Origin: Paenibacillus taihuensis
GTDB taxonomy: Bacteria > Bacillota > Bacilli > Paenibacillales > Paenibacillaceae
Reading direction: 5' to 3'
Assembly (NCBI RefSeq): GCF_003386535.1
Contig: NZ_QTTN01000007.1
Location: 124,001-188,000, forward strand
Length of the DNA stretch: 64,000 nucleotides
Shown here: in pieces, positions 9,557 to 18,214 of the stretch
Numbering within the stretch: the stretch's first letter is position 1
How the letters are laid out: the number at the start of each line of letters is the position of its first letter
The notes under the pieces: model-generated
Told to the model about the DNA's origin: nothing
Databases searched by the model: none
Seen by the model: only the letters and a program-made list of their open reading frames with translations
Made by a program: the position numbers and the translations under genes

Positions 9557-10093
9557 TCAATCGAGGATTAACTTAATTTCATTAATTAACGCACCGAAAA
9601 TCGCATCTCTATTGCTCTCATCCAAATGAATGATCCGCACCCCTGCAAGCTGCTTAATCGGATCGATGTCCGGATGGCTGTCCAGCGGTACAGTCCCAAT
9701 CACGAGCTTCGAAGTGGCCAAGGACGTCAGGATGGATTGGACACGCGGCGCAAATGTCGAGGCATGCATCTGCATAAACCCGATTTCATCGATAAGAATG
9801 ATCTCCTGCGTACTTGCTGCTTCCTCCAAGACTGCGCCTGCAAATCTCTCAAACAGCTCTGCTTCTACGCCATACCGCCCCACTCGAATCGGACTGGTAC
9901 TCTCCACGTGTGCGATGCCCACGCTGTCTCCTTGAACGGATACACAATTGAACCCAATTCTATTATGTTCGTTACGCATTTCATCTGTATAAAACCCGCC
10001 GCAGCGGTCGGAACCAATCTCTTGTACCAGCTTCTTGATCAACGTGGATTTGCCCATTCTAGGCTTACCCGTGATCAGAATAACATTCGACAT
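9557..10093 (-). CDS. THEP1-like nucleoside-triphosphatase
   Basis: This is a P-loop NTPase of the NTPase_1/THEP1 family, about 178 residues. It shows Walker A GKPRMGKST at the N-terminus, the family stretch GGFYTDEMRN, and a Walker B-like strand EIILIDEIGFM. Known members hydrolyse NTPs in vitro; their cell role is unclear, with nucleotide or RNA metabolism suggested. The ATG at 10093 is chosen because AAGGAG lies 9 bases upstream. GTG 10111 and ATG 10102 are in-frame alternatives. It is divergent from the methyltransferase gene. Confidence 0.75.
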   Translation of the reverse strand: MSNVILITGKPRMGKSTLIKKLVQEIGSDRCGGFYTDEMRNEHNRIGFNCVSVQGDSVGIAHVESTSPIRVGRYGVEAELFERFAGAVLEEAASTQEIILIDEIGFMQMHASTFAPRVQSILTSLATSKLVIGTVPLDSHPDIDPIKQLAGVRIIHLDESNRDAIFGALINEIKLILD

Positions 10094-10223
10094 CGTACTC
10101 ATCTCCTTCACCTCTCAACTACATTTTCGCCTCGCGGCTCTGTAATACCTGCGCCTACGAATTGCACCTGCTCTAGGCTTACAGGTAAAATAAGACTTAA
10201 TAGACAGGAGGTCTTCCACACCG

Positions 10224-10958
10224 ATGAAACAGAACAAATATGACGATTCCAGCTTCTTCGCCAAATACAGCCAAATGCCGCGCTCCATCGGCGGCCTGGA
10301 TGCTGCCGGAGAATGGAGCACGTTCCGTGCCATGCTCCCTGAACTGCAGGGCAAGAAAGTGCTTGATCTCGGCTGCGGATTCGGCTGGCATTGCCGATAC
10401 GCACGCGAGCAGCAGGCGAGCTATGTGCTAGGGCTCGATCTTTCCGCCAACATGCTGGAGCGTGCCAAAGAAATGACGAACGACGAACAGATCGAATACC
10501 GCCAAATCGCCATCGAAGAGGTCGACCTGCCAGCAGGCTCGTTCGATGTGGTACTCAGCTCGCTCGCCCTTCATTACATCGAGGATTTCGGCGCAATTTG
10601 CCGGAGCGTTCATGCTCATCTCGCGCCTGGCGGCAGCTTCGTCTTCTCTGTGGAGCATCCGATCTTCACGGCGCTTGCAGCGCAAGATTGGCATTACGAC
10701 TCACAGGGCGAGAAGCAGCATTGGCCAGTGGACGGTTATCATTTTGAAGGCCCGCGCGAAGCCAGATTCTTGAACGATGACGTCCTCAAATATCACCGCA
10801 CCGTGGCAACGTATATCAACGGGCTGCTCGCAGCTGGGTTCAGCATTACGAAGCTGTCTGAGCTTCAGCCTACGAAGGAGATGATAGAGAGCAATCCAGC
10901 ATGGCAGGAAGAAGTCCGCCGGCCGATGTTTCTATTAATTGCGGCGAGTAAGATCTAG
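10224..10958 (+). CDS. Class I SAM-dependent methyltransferase
   Basis: This is a 244-residue methyltransferase with the SAM-binding motif I VLDLGCGFGWH (about 41-51), motif II acidic strand VLGLDLS and a motif IV-like FDVVLSSLALHY. A small-molecule substrate is likely but not predictable. AGGAGG is 12 bases before the ATG. It is a single-gene unit closed by the terminator at 11001-11027. Confidence 0.9.
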   Translation: MKQNKYDDSSFFAKYSQMPRSIGGLDAAGEWSTFRAMLPELQGKKVLDLGCGFGWHCRYAREQQASYVLGLDLSANMLERAKEMTNDEQIEYRQIAIEEVDLPAGSFDVVLSSLALHYIEDFGAICRSVHAHLAPGGSFVFSVEHPIFTALAAQDWHYDSQGEKQHWPVDGYHFEGPREARFLNDDVLKYHRTVATYINGLLAAGFSITKLSELQPTKEMIESNPAWQEEVRRPMFLLIAASKI

Positions 10959-11000
10959 CGCTGAGCCGAAATATGAGAATGACAAAACGACGAAATGACA

Positions 11001-11027
11001 AAAAGACCGCTGGTAACAGCGGTCTTT
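11001..11027. terminator. Bidirectional terminator
   Basis: Stem AAAGACCGCTG/CAGCGGTCTTT with a GTAA loop between the convergent methyltransferase and PhyH genes. A and T flanks allow it to act on both strands. Confidence 0.9.
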
Positions 11028-11044
11028 GGACTATTAATAAACAC

Positions 11045-11896
11045 CTATTTAATACTCTGAACCGGATAATAGGCCGGAACCGGCCTCGTGTAATTGTCGC
11101 GCGCGAACTTAATCTGGTTCGGCGTCCATTGCGAGTAGAACAAGCGAGTTTCATGATCATCGCTCAGCGCCAGCACCTCAGGCACAGTCGCCCAATTGGT
11201 CAGCGGATAGCTGGATGCACGCGAATGATAGTTATGCATGGTACGTCGGCCGTGTGTACAGTCCACAGTTCCGCCTTTTCGAGTGTGATAGGTCGTAATG
11301 TTGTACAGCACCGCGGTACCGGCTTTTCCCCGAATCGGAATTTCCTCGTATGCTTCTCCTAGCTTCGTCTTCGCCTCATCAAGCGATTCGTACGTGTGGC
11401 TGTTCGGAACAAGGCAGAACGCCGGGCAGCAATCATGCACATCCGACAAATAATAGATGACACACGTGTATGTGCTGATGTACGGGTTTTCCGGATCGTA
11501 GATTTTCCCGCCGATCGTCCCATAATAGCTGATGTCGCGATGAAACCGCATCTCACTGCTGCTCGCACGCTCGGCCGTTACATCTCGGAAGTCAAACTGT
11601 GCAAAACGAGCCTCACCGAGCAGAACCTCCTGAACGAACGGAAACGTAACCGGATGCCGGATGAAGCGATCCATCTCGAGCGGATGCATTTCCAGCAATC
11701 CTACCGTGCCTACTGCACCATCCTGAGGCTGATGCCACAGCTCCGGATTTTGCTGCAAGGAAGCTTCAACCAATTTATTTAAGTAATCAAGCTCTTCCTG
11801 CGAGAGTGCGTTCGGTATGACTGCGAAGCCCTTCTCTTTGTAGTGGGTTAGAATTTCCTCTCTCGAATGACTAGCTTGGACCTTTTGCTTATCCAT
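11045..11896 (-). CDS. Phytanoyl-CoA dioxygenase (PhyH) family protein
   Basis: This is a 283-residue Fe(II)/2-oxoglutarate oxygenase-like protein. A likely facial-triad pair is the His-x-Asp in RFHRDIS, with a distal His near the C-terminal third (THGRRTMHNY). The family hydroxylates varied small molecules, and the substrate here is unknown. The start is ATG 11896, with GGGGTAA upstream; a start 13 codons earlier lacks a ribosome site. It is monocistronic. Confidence 0.8.
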   Translation of the reverse strand: MDKQKVQASHSREEILTHYKEKGFAVIPNALSQEELDYLNKLVEASLQQNPELWHQPQDGAVGTVGLLEMHPLEMDRFIRHPVTFPFVQEVLLGEARFAQFDFRDVTAERASSSEMRFHRDISYYGTIGGKIYDPENPYISTYTCVIYYLSDVHDCCPAFCLVPNSHTYESLDEAKTKLGEAYEEIPIRGKAGTAVLYNITTYHTRKGGTVDCTHGRRTMHNYHSRASSYPLTNWATVPEVLALSDDHETRLFYSQWTPNQIKFARDNYTRPVPAYYPVQSIK

Positions 11897-11994
11897 AAGG
11901 TTACCCCTTCTTTCATTACATGGATAACGAATCAATGGTACATTATGCGGGATTGGACAGGTTTAGAAGTACATCAAGGTTCCATTGCGTCTCG

Positions 11995-12423
11995 CTAAAC
12001 AATATCCTTCTTAAAATAATAATGTCTGCTGCCGCTCGGAGCATCCTCCAGTACGGCAATCTCCCGATAACCCTTCTTCTTGTAAAACTCCGGCGCTTGG
12101 AAGCTGAATGTGTTCAGCTTAAGGAAATTGCACTCTTTTTCCCTCGCGATGGTCTCGATCTGCTGTAACAGCTTGGAACCGTAGCCCGACCTTCTTACAG
12201 CATCATCCACCCACAAAATATGAACCTCGATCCAATTCCAGCAAAACTCCGCCAGCATGCCGCCAACGACACGTCCATCCTCGTCTTTGACCGTCAGATT
12301 GATTTCCTCATAGCGGTTGCGGAGATGCTCAGGCACATGCTGCGCATTGTACTCGATCAGCCTTCTTCTTATGTACTCGCTCTCTTCTTTCGTCGCAGCT
12401 TCGATTACCGGTTTCGTTGTCAT
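11995..12423 (-). CDS. GNAT family N-acetyltransferase
   Basis: This 142-residue protein has the GNAT fold. The acetyl-CoA pyrophosphate loop is in DAVRRSGYGSKLLQQIE, and the C-terminal strand region FQAPEFYKKKGYREI is typical of small-molecule acetyltransferases. The start is ATG 12423, with AAGGGGGC 8 bases upstream; the longer upstream frame has no ribosome site. The substrate is unknown. Confidence 0.88.
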   Translation of the reverse strand: MTTKPVIEAATKEESEYIRRRLIEYNAQHVPEHLRNRYEEINLTVKDEDGRVVGGMLAEFCWNWIEVHILWVDDAVRRSGYGSKLLQQIETIAREKECNFLKLNTFSFQAPEFYKKKGYREIAVLEDAPSGSRHYYFKKDIV

Positions 12424-12511
12424 TTTAGTTAGCCCCCTTTTGGCAGTCAGATAAGCGACCAGTCTACATGAGTAATTCCCCATAATTTCCAACTCCCCTG
12501 CCTGCCCAAAC

Positions 12512-12534
12512 AAAAAAGAGCCTCAACTCGGCTC
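12512..12534 (-). terminator. Short intrinsic terminator
   Basis: A 5-bp GAGCC/GGCTC stem is followed by six T on the minus strand, downstream of the 73-residue ORF. The stem is short, so strength is uncertain. Confidence 0.55.
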
Positions 12535-12575
12535 CATAAACTTAGCGATTCTATTGAACTACTAACGATCACGAT

Positions 12576-12797
12576 CTACAGTCCACCTTGCACAAAAGCG
12601 ATCATTCTCGAGCGCACGGTCATGGCCTGGTACAGATATTGAACGCTCTTCGAAGAAGTAACTTCCCCGTTAAAGTACGAGATCGCAGAAGCTATGTTCG
12701 GGTCCATCAATTGTATAGATTGGATTGCTTCTCGGATATACGCTTCATCCTGATAATAAACGGGCATCACAATGCGACTCGCGCCATACATGCACAT
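12576..12797 (-). CDS. Small protein of unknown function
   Basis: This is a 73-residue protein with no recognised family and no membrane segment. It looks helical and polar (AIQSIQLMD, SSKSVQYLYQ). A purine-rich AAGGGGAAGGG lies directly before the ATG, with a second ATG two codons on. It is bounded by the terminators at 12512 and 12886, so it is its own transcription unit. This supports a real gene, though the product is unverified. Confidence 0.55.
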   Translation of the reverse strand: MCMYGASRIVMPVYYQDEAYIREAIQSIQLMDPNIASAISYFNGEVTSSKSVQYLYQAMTVRSRMIAFVQGGL

Positions 12798-12885
12798 CCC
12801 TTCCCCTTTTATTGTAATCTATGAAAATAGCACGAAGAGCGAGTTAGTCAGAGCGCACATTTTGTCCAACTTGTTTGTGAAAATC

Positions 12886-12913
12886 AAAAAAAGCCCGCAT
12901 GAGCTGCGGGCTT
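12886..12913 (-). terminator. Intrinsic terminator of the ABC operon
   Basis: Perfect stem AAGCCCGC/GCGGGCTT, loop of seven bases, then seven T on the minus strand, 31 bases after the ABC ATPase stop. Confidence 0.9.
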
Positions 12914-12943
12914 AATGAGTGAAACTGGTCACCGACAGAAGAC

Positions 12944-13921
12944 TTATGTAGTTGCGTAAACTTCTCTGATCGCATCCTCGATATCCGGCTCTTGGACGCT
13001 TAGATCTTGAATCGGCAGCTTCTGCGATAGATCTGCGATCAACTCCGCCGCTGTAACGCGGGCTTTCTCAAATTGATACCAGATGCGAAGACCGTCCTGC
13101 TTAATAATCTGCGCAGACTTGTGTCCCACATCAGCGCACGGATGCTGCAGGTCGACAACGAGCAGCCGTTTCGGCGTCAGCTTGCCGATCAGCTCGCCGA
13201 TCGGACCGTCCTCGACAACCTTCCCATGGTTGACGATTATTAATCGGCTGCATAGCTCTTCAACGTCATCGAGATCATGCGTTGTCAGTATAACGGTAAT
13301 GCCGCGCGTTCGGTTCATCTCTTGTATGAAGCTGCGAATGGCGTGCTTTGCCTCCGCATCAAGGCCAATCGTCGGTTCGTCCAGAAACAGCACATCCGGC
13401 GAATGAAGCATGGCCGCGGCCAAATCCCCGCGCATCCGCTGACCAAGCGATAACTGTCTGACCGGCGTATCAATGAATTGATCCAGGCGAAGCACTTCAG
13501 TAAGCACATTCATATTATCTTCATACGTCTTGTCATCCACTTGGTAGATTCGTTTGAGCAGCTCGAACGACTCGCCCAGCCGCAAGTCCCAATACAGCTG
13601 CGTCCGTTGTCCGAAGACGACGCCAAGCTTGCGCACCACCGCTTTCCGGTCAGCTTGCGGCGAGACACCGCATACTCGGATCGTGCCTGAGGTCGGGTGC
13701 AGAATGCCTGTGAGCATCTTGATCGTCGTGCTTTTCCCGGCACCATTCGGTCCGATATAGCCGACAATTTCACCGCGTTCGATAGAGAAGCTGATCCCGT
13801 CAACGCCGCGCACATTCCTCTTGTCCGGGAAGAACAGCCCTTTGAGCGCACCGCGAAGTCCCCGTTCCTTCTTCGCAATAACATATTCCTTCACCAGCTC
13901 TGTAACTTCAATAACTGCCAT
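12944..13921 (-). CDS. ABC-2 type exporter, ATP-binding subunit
   Basis: This is a 325-residue ATPase. It has Walker A (GPNGAGKST), the signature (LSLGQRMRGDLAAAML), Walker B (VLFLDEPTIGLD) and the H-loop (TTHDLDD). It matches the COG4586 type that pairs with two six-helix permeases of unknown cargo. The ATG at 13921 has GGGAGG 9 bases upstream; the frame upstream of it overlaps the permease and is not used. It is the last gene of a permease-permease-ATPase operon, 17 bases after the second permease. Confidence 0.93.
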   Translation of the reverse strand: MAVIEVTELVKEYVIAKKERGLRGALKGLFFPDKRNVRGVDGISFSIERGEIVGYIGPNGAGKSTTIKMLTGILHPTSGTIRVCGVSPQADRKAVVRKLGVVFGQRTQLYWDLRLGESFELLKRIYQVDDKTYEDNMNVLTEVLRLDQFIDTPVRQLSLGQRMRGDLAAAMLHSPDVLFLDEPTIGLDAEAKHAIRSFIQEMNRTRGITVILTTHDLDDVEELCSRLIIVNHGKVVEDGPIGELIGKLTPKRLLVVDLQHPCADVGHKSAQIIKQDGLRIWYQFEKARVTAAELIADLSQKLPIQDLSVQEPDIEDAIREVYATT

Positions 13922-13938
13922 CGCTGTACGCCTCCCGC

Positions 13939-14751
13939 TTATGAGCCTGCACTTTCGTAGTTTCGTAGTCCGAATTTGAAGATCCGCTGCGAGAGCCAGA
14001 AGCAGAGTATGCCGATGATCGGCGTCCATAGCGCAATGCTCGTCGGCATCCCGAATTCCCCTGATTTCCCTAGAAATTCAATTGATGGATAGAACGTAAT
14101 GAACCCGATGGGCACAAGAAAGGTGAACAACAGCTGGATCATATAGGGAAAAATACTCAGCGGATACATCGTTCCTCTCTCCAGCATCGAGAGCGCAAAG
14201 CCGACCATGGATGCGTTTCGTTTCGTCCAGAACGCGATCGTACCCAGCGTGATGAAGAGCGATGCGCGGATGAGGACGCCGCCGATGATGACGAGGATGA
14301 TTTTGATAATATTCATCATGGTCCAATCGAAGCCTACGAGATGGCAGCCATAGATGAAGATCACCATGCCTGGAATCAGGTCGATAAGCCCGATAAAGTT
14401 GAAATAGCTCGCGATGAGCTGGAAGAACACGTTCATCGGCCTGAGCAGCAGCCGGTCGAAAGCACCGTCAATGACCATACCGTCGATGTGCCAAGTGTTA
14501 ATGAAGAGCACAACCATGATGCCGTGACTTAGCAGACCTAGCCCGTAGATAAAAGCAAGCTCCGGAAAATCCCAACCACCCAGCGGCTGAAACCGATCGA
14601 CGATAATCTTCAGCATCCAGATGCCGGAGAAGTATTGAATCGGGATCATGAGCAGCCAGCTGAACAGGAACAGCGGATATTCGAGCTGTCGTTGGATTGC
14701 AAGCCGGGCGAAGCAGGTCGCAACCGAGTAATAATGACGGATCGTCGCCAC
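13939..14751 (-). CDS. ABC-2 type transporter permease (COG3694-like)
   Basis: This is a 270-residue integral membrane protein with about six hydrophobic helices. It is the second membrane subunit of the exporter encoded with the ATPase at 12944. The start is GTG 14751, with AGGGAGGG upstream. It begins 7 bases after the frameshifted first permease, so it depends on the same transcript. Cargo unknown. Confidence 0.88.
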   Translation of the reverse strand: MATIRHYYSVATCFARLAIQRQLEYPLFLFSWLLMIPIQYFSGIWMLKIIVDRFQPLGGWDFPELAFIYGLGLLSHGIMVVLFINTWHIDGMVIDGAFDRLLLRPMNVFFQLIASYFNFIGLIDLIPGMVIFIYGCHLVGFDWTMMNIIKIILVIIGGVLIRASLFITLGTIAFWTKRNASMVGFALSMLERGTMYPLSIFPYMIQLLFTFLVPIGFITFYPSIEFLGKSGEFGMPTSIALWTPIIGILCFWLSQRIFKFGLRNYESAGS

Positions 14752-14758
14752 GTTGCGT

Positions 14759-15555
14759 TCACCCTCCCTGGATTAATGTTTTGGTTTTGGTGTGGCGCCA
14801 GAAGAACGCGAGTGCGAGATATAGAACGATGATCCAGGCGCCTTGAATCGCCATGGCACGCAGTCCATCAGCCGGCCCGGTCTCGCCAATGTAAATGCCA
14901 AGCGGTGTTTGGTAGGTATATTGAAAAGGTAAATACGCGGAGATCGTTTGAACGGATTGCGGGAAGAGCCAGAGCGGAACGAGACTGCCGGAGAGGACAC
15001 GAACGATGGCGTCTTTGACGTTCCCCATGTTGCCGAGCTCCATCACCCAGAAGGCGACCAAGCCCACAAGCGCGCTAAGCAGCCACAGAATGGCGTAGCT
15101 TAAGAGGCAGCTCGGGAGGAATAACAGCATTCCGATCCATGTTGCTGGCAGCGGAACGCCGAACAGGATGGATACCACCAAGAAGAGCGGCAGTACTTTG
15201 TTTATTAAGGAGCTGAGCATCGAACCGATATCTTCTGCAAGGTAACAAGCGAGCAGCGGGACGGGACGGTAGAAATCGGTGACGATTTGCCCTCGCGAAT
15301 CTTGTAGTAGATCGTGTCTTGTACGTCCGTGACGAACAGCGATGCCAGCAAAATCGAGACGATCGTATACGTGACCAAATCATGCAGCGTCATTCCTACG
15401 CCACTGCCTGAACCGCCGCTGTAAGCAGCTTTCCACAGGAAGACGGACGCCACCATGAGAATGAGGTTCGTGCCGACAGAGGCGAACACTTCGAATCGGT
15501 AGGCAAGCCCGGTCAATACGCGCAGCTTCGTCATATACCAGTAAGCTTGGAACAT
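14759..15555 (-). pseudogene. ABC-2 permease (COG4587-like) with a one-base frameshift
   Basis: The first permease of the operon is split. The N-terminal part reads in one frame from ATG 15555 (GAGGGGG upstream) to about 15290, and the rest in the next frame to the stop at 14759. Adding one G in the run after KIREG (about 15286-15292) restores an unbroken protein of 265 residues with continuous sense (REGQIVTDFYRPVPLL). The expected permease length supports a single-base deletion. It may be a true inactivation or a sequencing error. If real, the exporter lacks one subunit. Confidence 0.85.
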
Positions 15556-15726
15556 AGAAGCCCCCTCTTCACTAGTTGAAATCGATCTATTACAATTCAC
15601 CATATATTACCACTAGCATCTTCCGTTTGTCATTCACTTTCATGACTAAATAGTAGTTTCTCACGATGAATTTCTTGACAAATAAATGCTATCATATGGC
15701 ATGAGCAGCAGCTATGTAACATTTAT

Positions 15727-15741
15727 ATAGAACAGTTCTAT
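15727..15741. promoter_or_regulatory. Perfect 15-bp palindrome, possible operator
   Basis: The bases ATAGAAC-A-GTTCTAT form a perfect inverted repeat upstream of the PIG-L/GPH gene pair. It may be bound by a GntR- or LacI-type regulator, but none is encoded next to it. A TTGACA at 15675 has no matching -10 element. Confidence 0.4.
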
Positions 15742-15867
15742 CCCTCAAGCGCCTAAGCAGGACTGCCATATCACACAAGCACATAGACTACCGATATCAG
15801 ATATGAAATTCAGATGTTAGTTCATGATCGAATTATGCTAAAATATGTCGTATCGGAGGTAATCATC

Positions 15868-16635
15868 ATGAATATTAAACAGTTATTAGGCTTACCCGAC
15901 TTACTGGATGTCAAAAGAATCATTTGCGTTCAACCGCATCCCGACGATAACGAGGTCGGGGCTGCCGGAACTTTGCGCGAGCTTGCGCTGCGAGGAGTTG
16001 AAATCGTTTACATTACCGTCACGGACGGCAGTGCCAGCGGCTCGACAGGCGCTTCAACCCCTGAGGAGATAATCCGCATCCGAGAGTCCGAGAAGCAAGC
16101 GGCTGGCCAATTGCTAGGTGTAACCAAGCAGATCAATCTCGGCTTCCCCGACATGGGCGGCTACTCGGAGGATGATGTGCTGAAGAAGCTCATCCCGATC
16201 ATCCGCGATGAGAAACCGGACATGCTCATGACCGTCGATCCTTGGATGCCATATGAGGCTCATCCAGATCACATCAAGACTGGCAAAGCAGTCGCAACGG
16301 CGATGCTGTTCGCCGCGAACAGGATTCGATTCCCTGAAGGCGATCCGCATGATGTTCCGCAGATCGCATTCTATGCGACTTCGCACCCGAACACGTTTAT
16401 CGACGTCACTGCTCAATGGGAGACGAAGCTGGCATCTATTTTGGCGCACAAGAGCCAGTTCGATAATGCGGAATGGCCGATGCTTCGAATGTATTTCGAG
16501 CATCAAGCTGCACAGCTCCACAGCAAGCTAATCCAGGAACAAGAGCCGGTGCAAGCGCCAGCTGGTTTCGCAGAAGCATTCAAAGTGCTTGCAGCACAGC
16601 AGCTCCACTTCTTCCCAGCGGCACTATATAGCTAA
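15868..16635 (+). CDS. PIG-L/LmbE family deacetylase
   Basis: This is a zinc-dependent N-deacetylase, about 255 residues. It carries the hallmark HPDDNEVGAAG near residue 32, where His and Asp bind zinc and the next Asp is catalytic, plus a distal PHPDH-like EAHPDHIKTG. Relatives deacetylate GlcNAc conjugates, chitobiose or GlcNAc-malate. The start is ATG 15868, with GGAGGT 7 bases upstream. The next gene, 54 bases on, is a GPH sugar symporter, so uptake followed by deacetylation of an N-acetylated sugar is a plausible role (inference). Confidence 0.88.
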   Translation: MNIKQLLGLPDLLDVKRIICVQPHPDDNEVGAAGTLRELALRGVEIVYITVTDGSASGSTGASTPEEIIRIRESEKQAAGQLLGVTKQINLGFPDMGGYSEDDVLKKLIPIIRDEKPDMLMTVDPWMPYEAHPDHIKTGKAVATAMLFAANRIRFPEGDPHDVPQIAFYATSHPNTFIDVTAQWETKLASILAHKSQFDNAEWPMLRMYFEHQAAQLHSKLIQEQEPVQAPAGFAEAFKVLAAQQLHFFPAALYS

Positions 16636-16689
16636 TGCAGCTAATTCGCAGTACTTACTCCACCACCTTATTTAGGAGGCATCCCATCC

Positions 16690-17973
16690 ATGGCATCCAC
16701 GTCCAAGAAGCTTGCGTATTCACTGAACCAAATTGGACTTAGCGTCCTATGGCAGGCGTTCAGCGCCGTCGCCGTCTATTATTATGTGGACGAATTGCAT
16801 GTATCCGGGACATCGATCTCGATCGGCATGATCGTATATGGACTCTTGAATGCCCTCTTCAATCTATTGGCTGGGCATGTCAGCGACCGTACGCGCAGCC
16901 GCTTCGGCAGACGGATTCCTTATATCATGTTCGGCAGCCTCCCGTTCGGCGTCGTGTTCTATCTGCTCTTCAGTCCGCCGGCGGTCGGTACGACGATGCT
17001 GCTCGTCTATTTCTTCGCCATGACCTTAATCTTCGACCTGCTCTACTCGTTCATCGGGCTCAACACAGGCGCCCTGTTCCCAGAGATGTATCAATCGAAG
17101 AAGGACCGCTACCAGGTTTCCGCATACCAGCAAATGTTCAGCATTATCGGCATGATCATCGGCATCGCGCTTGCCAAGTCACTCGGATTATCGATCGGTT
17201 GGAGCTTAACTGCGGGCATATTTGCTTTTATCGGCATCATTACTCTTTATGCATCGCTCTACGGTTCCTTTGAGAACCCTGCATATTCAGAAAACCCGCT
17301 CCGTTTCAAAGAGGCAGCAATCACAACACTGAAGAACAAGCTGTTCACGTCCTACGTAGTTGCCAACTTGCTGATCCAGCTGACAACGACAATGTTCGTT
17401 TCCTTGACTGCTTTCTACACTAAGTACGTTGTTGAGCTGACCGCTACACAGAACTCGATATTCCTAGGCGCAGTCTTCATCGTAGCGATTCCGATGTCGT
17501 TTGTCTGGGCCAAGAGCGGCCTTCGCTTCGCAACGGTCAAAGCTGCAATCCTCTCTTCCATTCTGTACGCCATCATCTCGCTCGGGTTCCTATTCGTGAG
17601 CTCGCCAGCTGATGTAATCGTCATTGGTGCGCTGCTAGGTATTCCGGTTTCTGGTTTCATGTTATCGCTGCACGTGCTTATCTCGGATGTAATTGATTTT
17701 GACGCGGAGCAGTCAGGTCGTCGCCGTGAAGGCATGTATTACGGCATCAACGGCTTCATCATCCGTATCGGCATGTCGATTCAATACGCGATTATGGGCA
17801 TCTTCTTCGCGACCAGCGGCTTTGACGAGAACGCCGCATCGCAGCCAGACAGCGCGATCAATGGCTTCCGATTCTTGATCGGCGGTTTGCCATTTATTAT
17901 TTTGCTAATCACAGTCATATATCTCTTCCAATATAGTCGCCGAGAGAAGCAGCTCAGAGGCACGAATTTGTAG
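16690..17973 (+). CDS. GPH-family (MFS_2) sugar:cation symporter
   Basis: This is a 427-residue membrane protein of about 12 helices. It has the GPH/MFS signature GHVSDRTRSRFGRRIPYI after helix 2, typical of glycoside-pentoside-hexuronide symporters. It follows the PIG-L deacetylase and has AGGAGG upstream. Substrate is not predictable beyond a sugar or glycoside; an N-acetylated saccharide would fit the neighbour. Confidence 0.85.
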   Translation: MASTSKKLAYSLNQIGLSVLWQAFSAVAVYYYVDELHVSGTSISIGMIVYGLLNALFNLLAGHVSDRTRSRFGRRIPYIMFGSLPFGVVFYLLFSPPAVGTTMLLVYFFAMTLIFDLLYSFIGLNTGALFPEMYQSKKDRYQVSAYQQMFSIIGMIIGIALAKSLGLSIGWSLTAGIFAFIGIITLYASLYGSFENPAYSENPLRFKEAAITTLKNKLFTSYVVANLLIQLTTTMFVSLTAFYTKYVVELTATQNSIFLGAVFIVAIPMSFVWAKSGLRFATVKAAILSSILYAIISLGFLFVSSPADVIVIGALLGIPVSGFMLSLHVLISDVIDFDAEQSGRRREGMYYGINGFIIRIGMSIQYAIMGIFFATSGFDENAASQPDSAINGFRFLIGGLPFIILLITVIYLFQYSRREKQLRGTNL

Positions 17974-18151
17974 AGTAGAAAGGCAGTTGGACATTCAATG
18001 AAACATTCACCGCCTTGGGGCGGCTGCACATTCAAGCACATCCGATTTCGCGGTCATCGCTACACGCTGTTAGCAACAGGCGGCGCATGACATGTGACGT
18101 GCGAGGACGATTCTGCGCACGAGCATCCTTTTATCCTCGAGTAATACGATA

Positions 18152-18190
18152 ATAGACCGCACTCTCCTCGCGAGAATGCGGTCTATTTGT
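18152..18190. terminator. Bidirectional terminator
   Basis: Ten-bp stem ATAGACCGCA/TGCGGTCTAT between the GPH symporter (plus) and the quinone oxidoreductase (minus), with a TTTGTTTT tract on the plus side. Confidence 0.85.
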
Positions 18191-18214
18191 TTTGCTCCAT
18201 CATAACGAGCTGTA

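Noticed and set aside
15675-15703. TTGACA upstream of the PIG-L gene as a promoter
   Set aside because: No acceptable -10 element lies 16-18 bases downstream.
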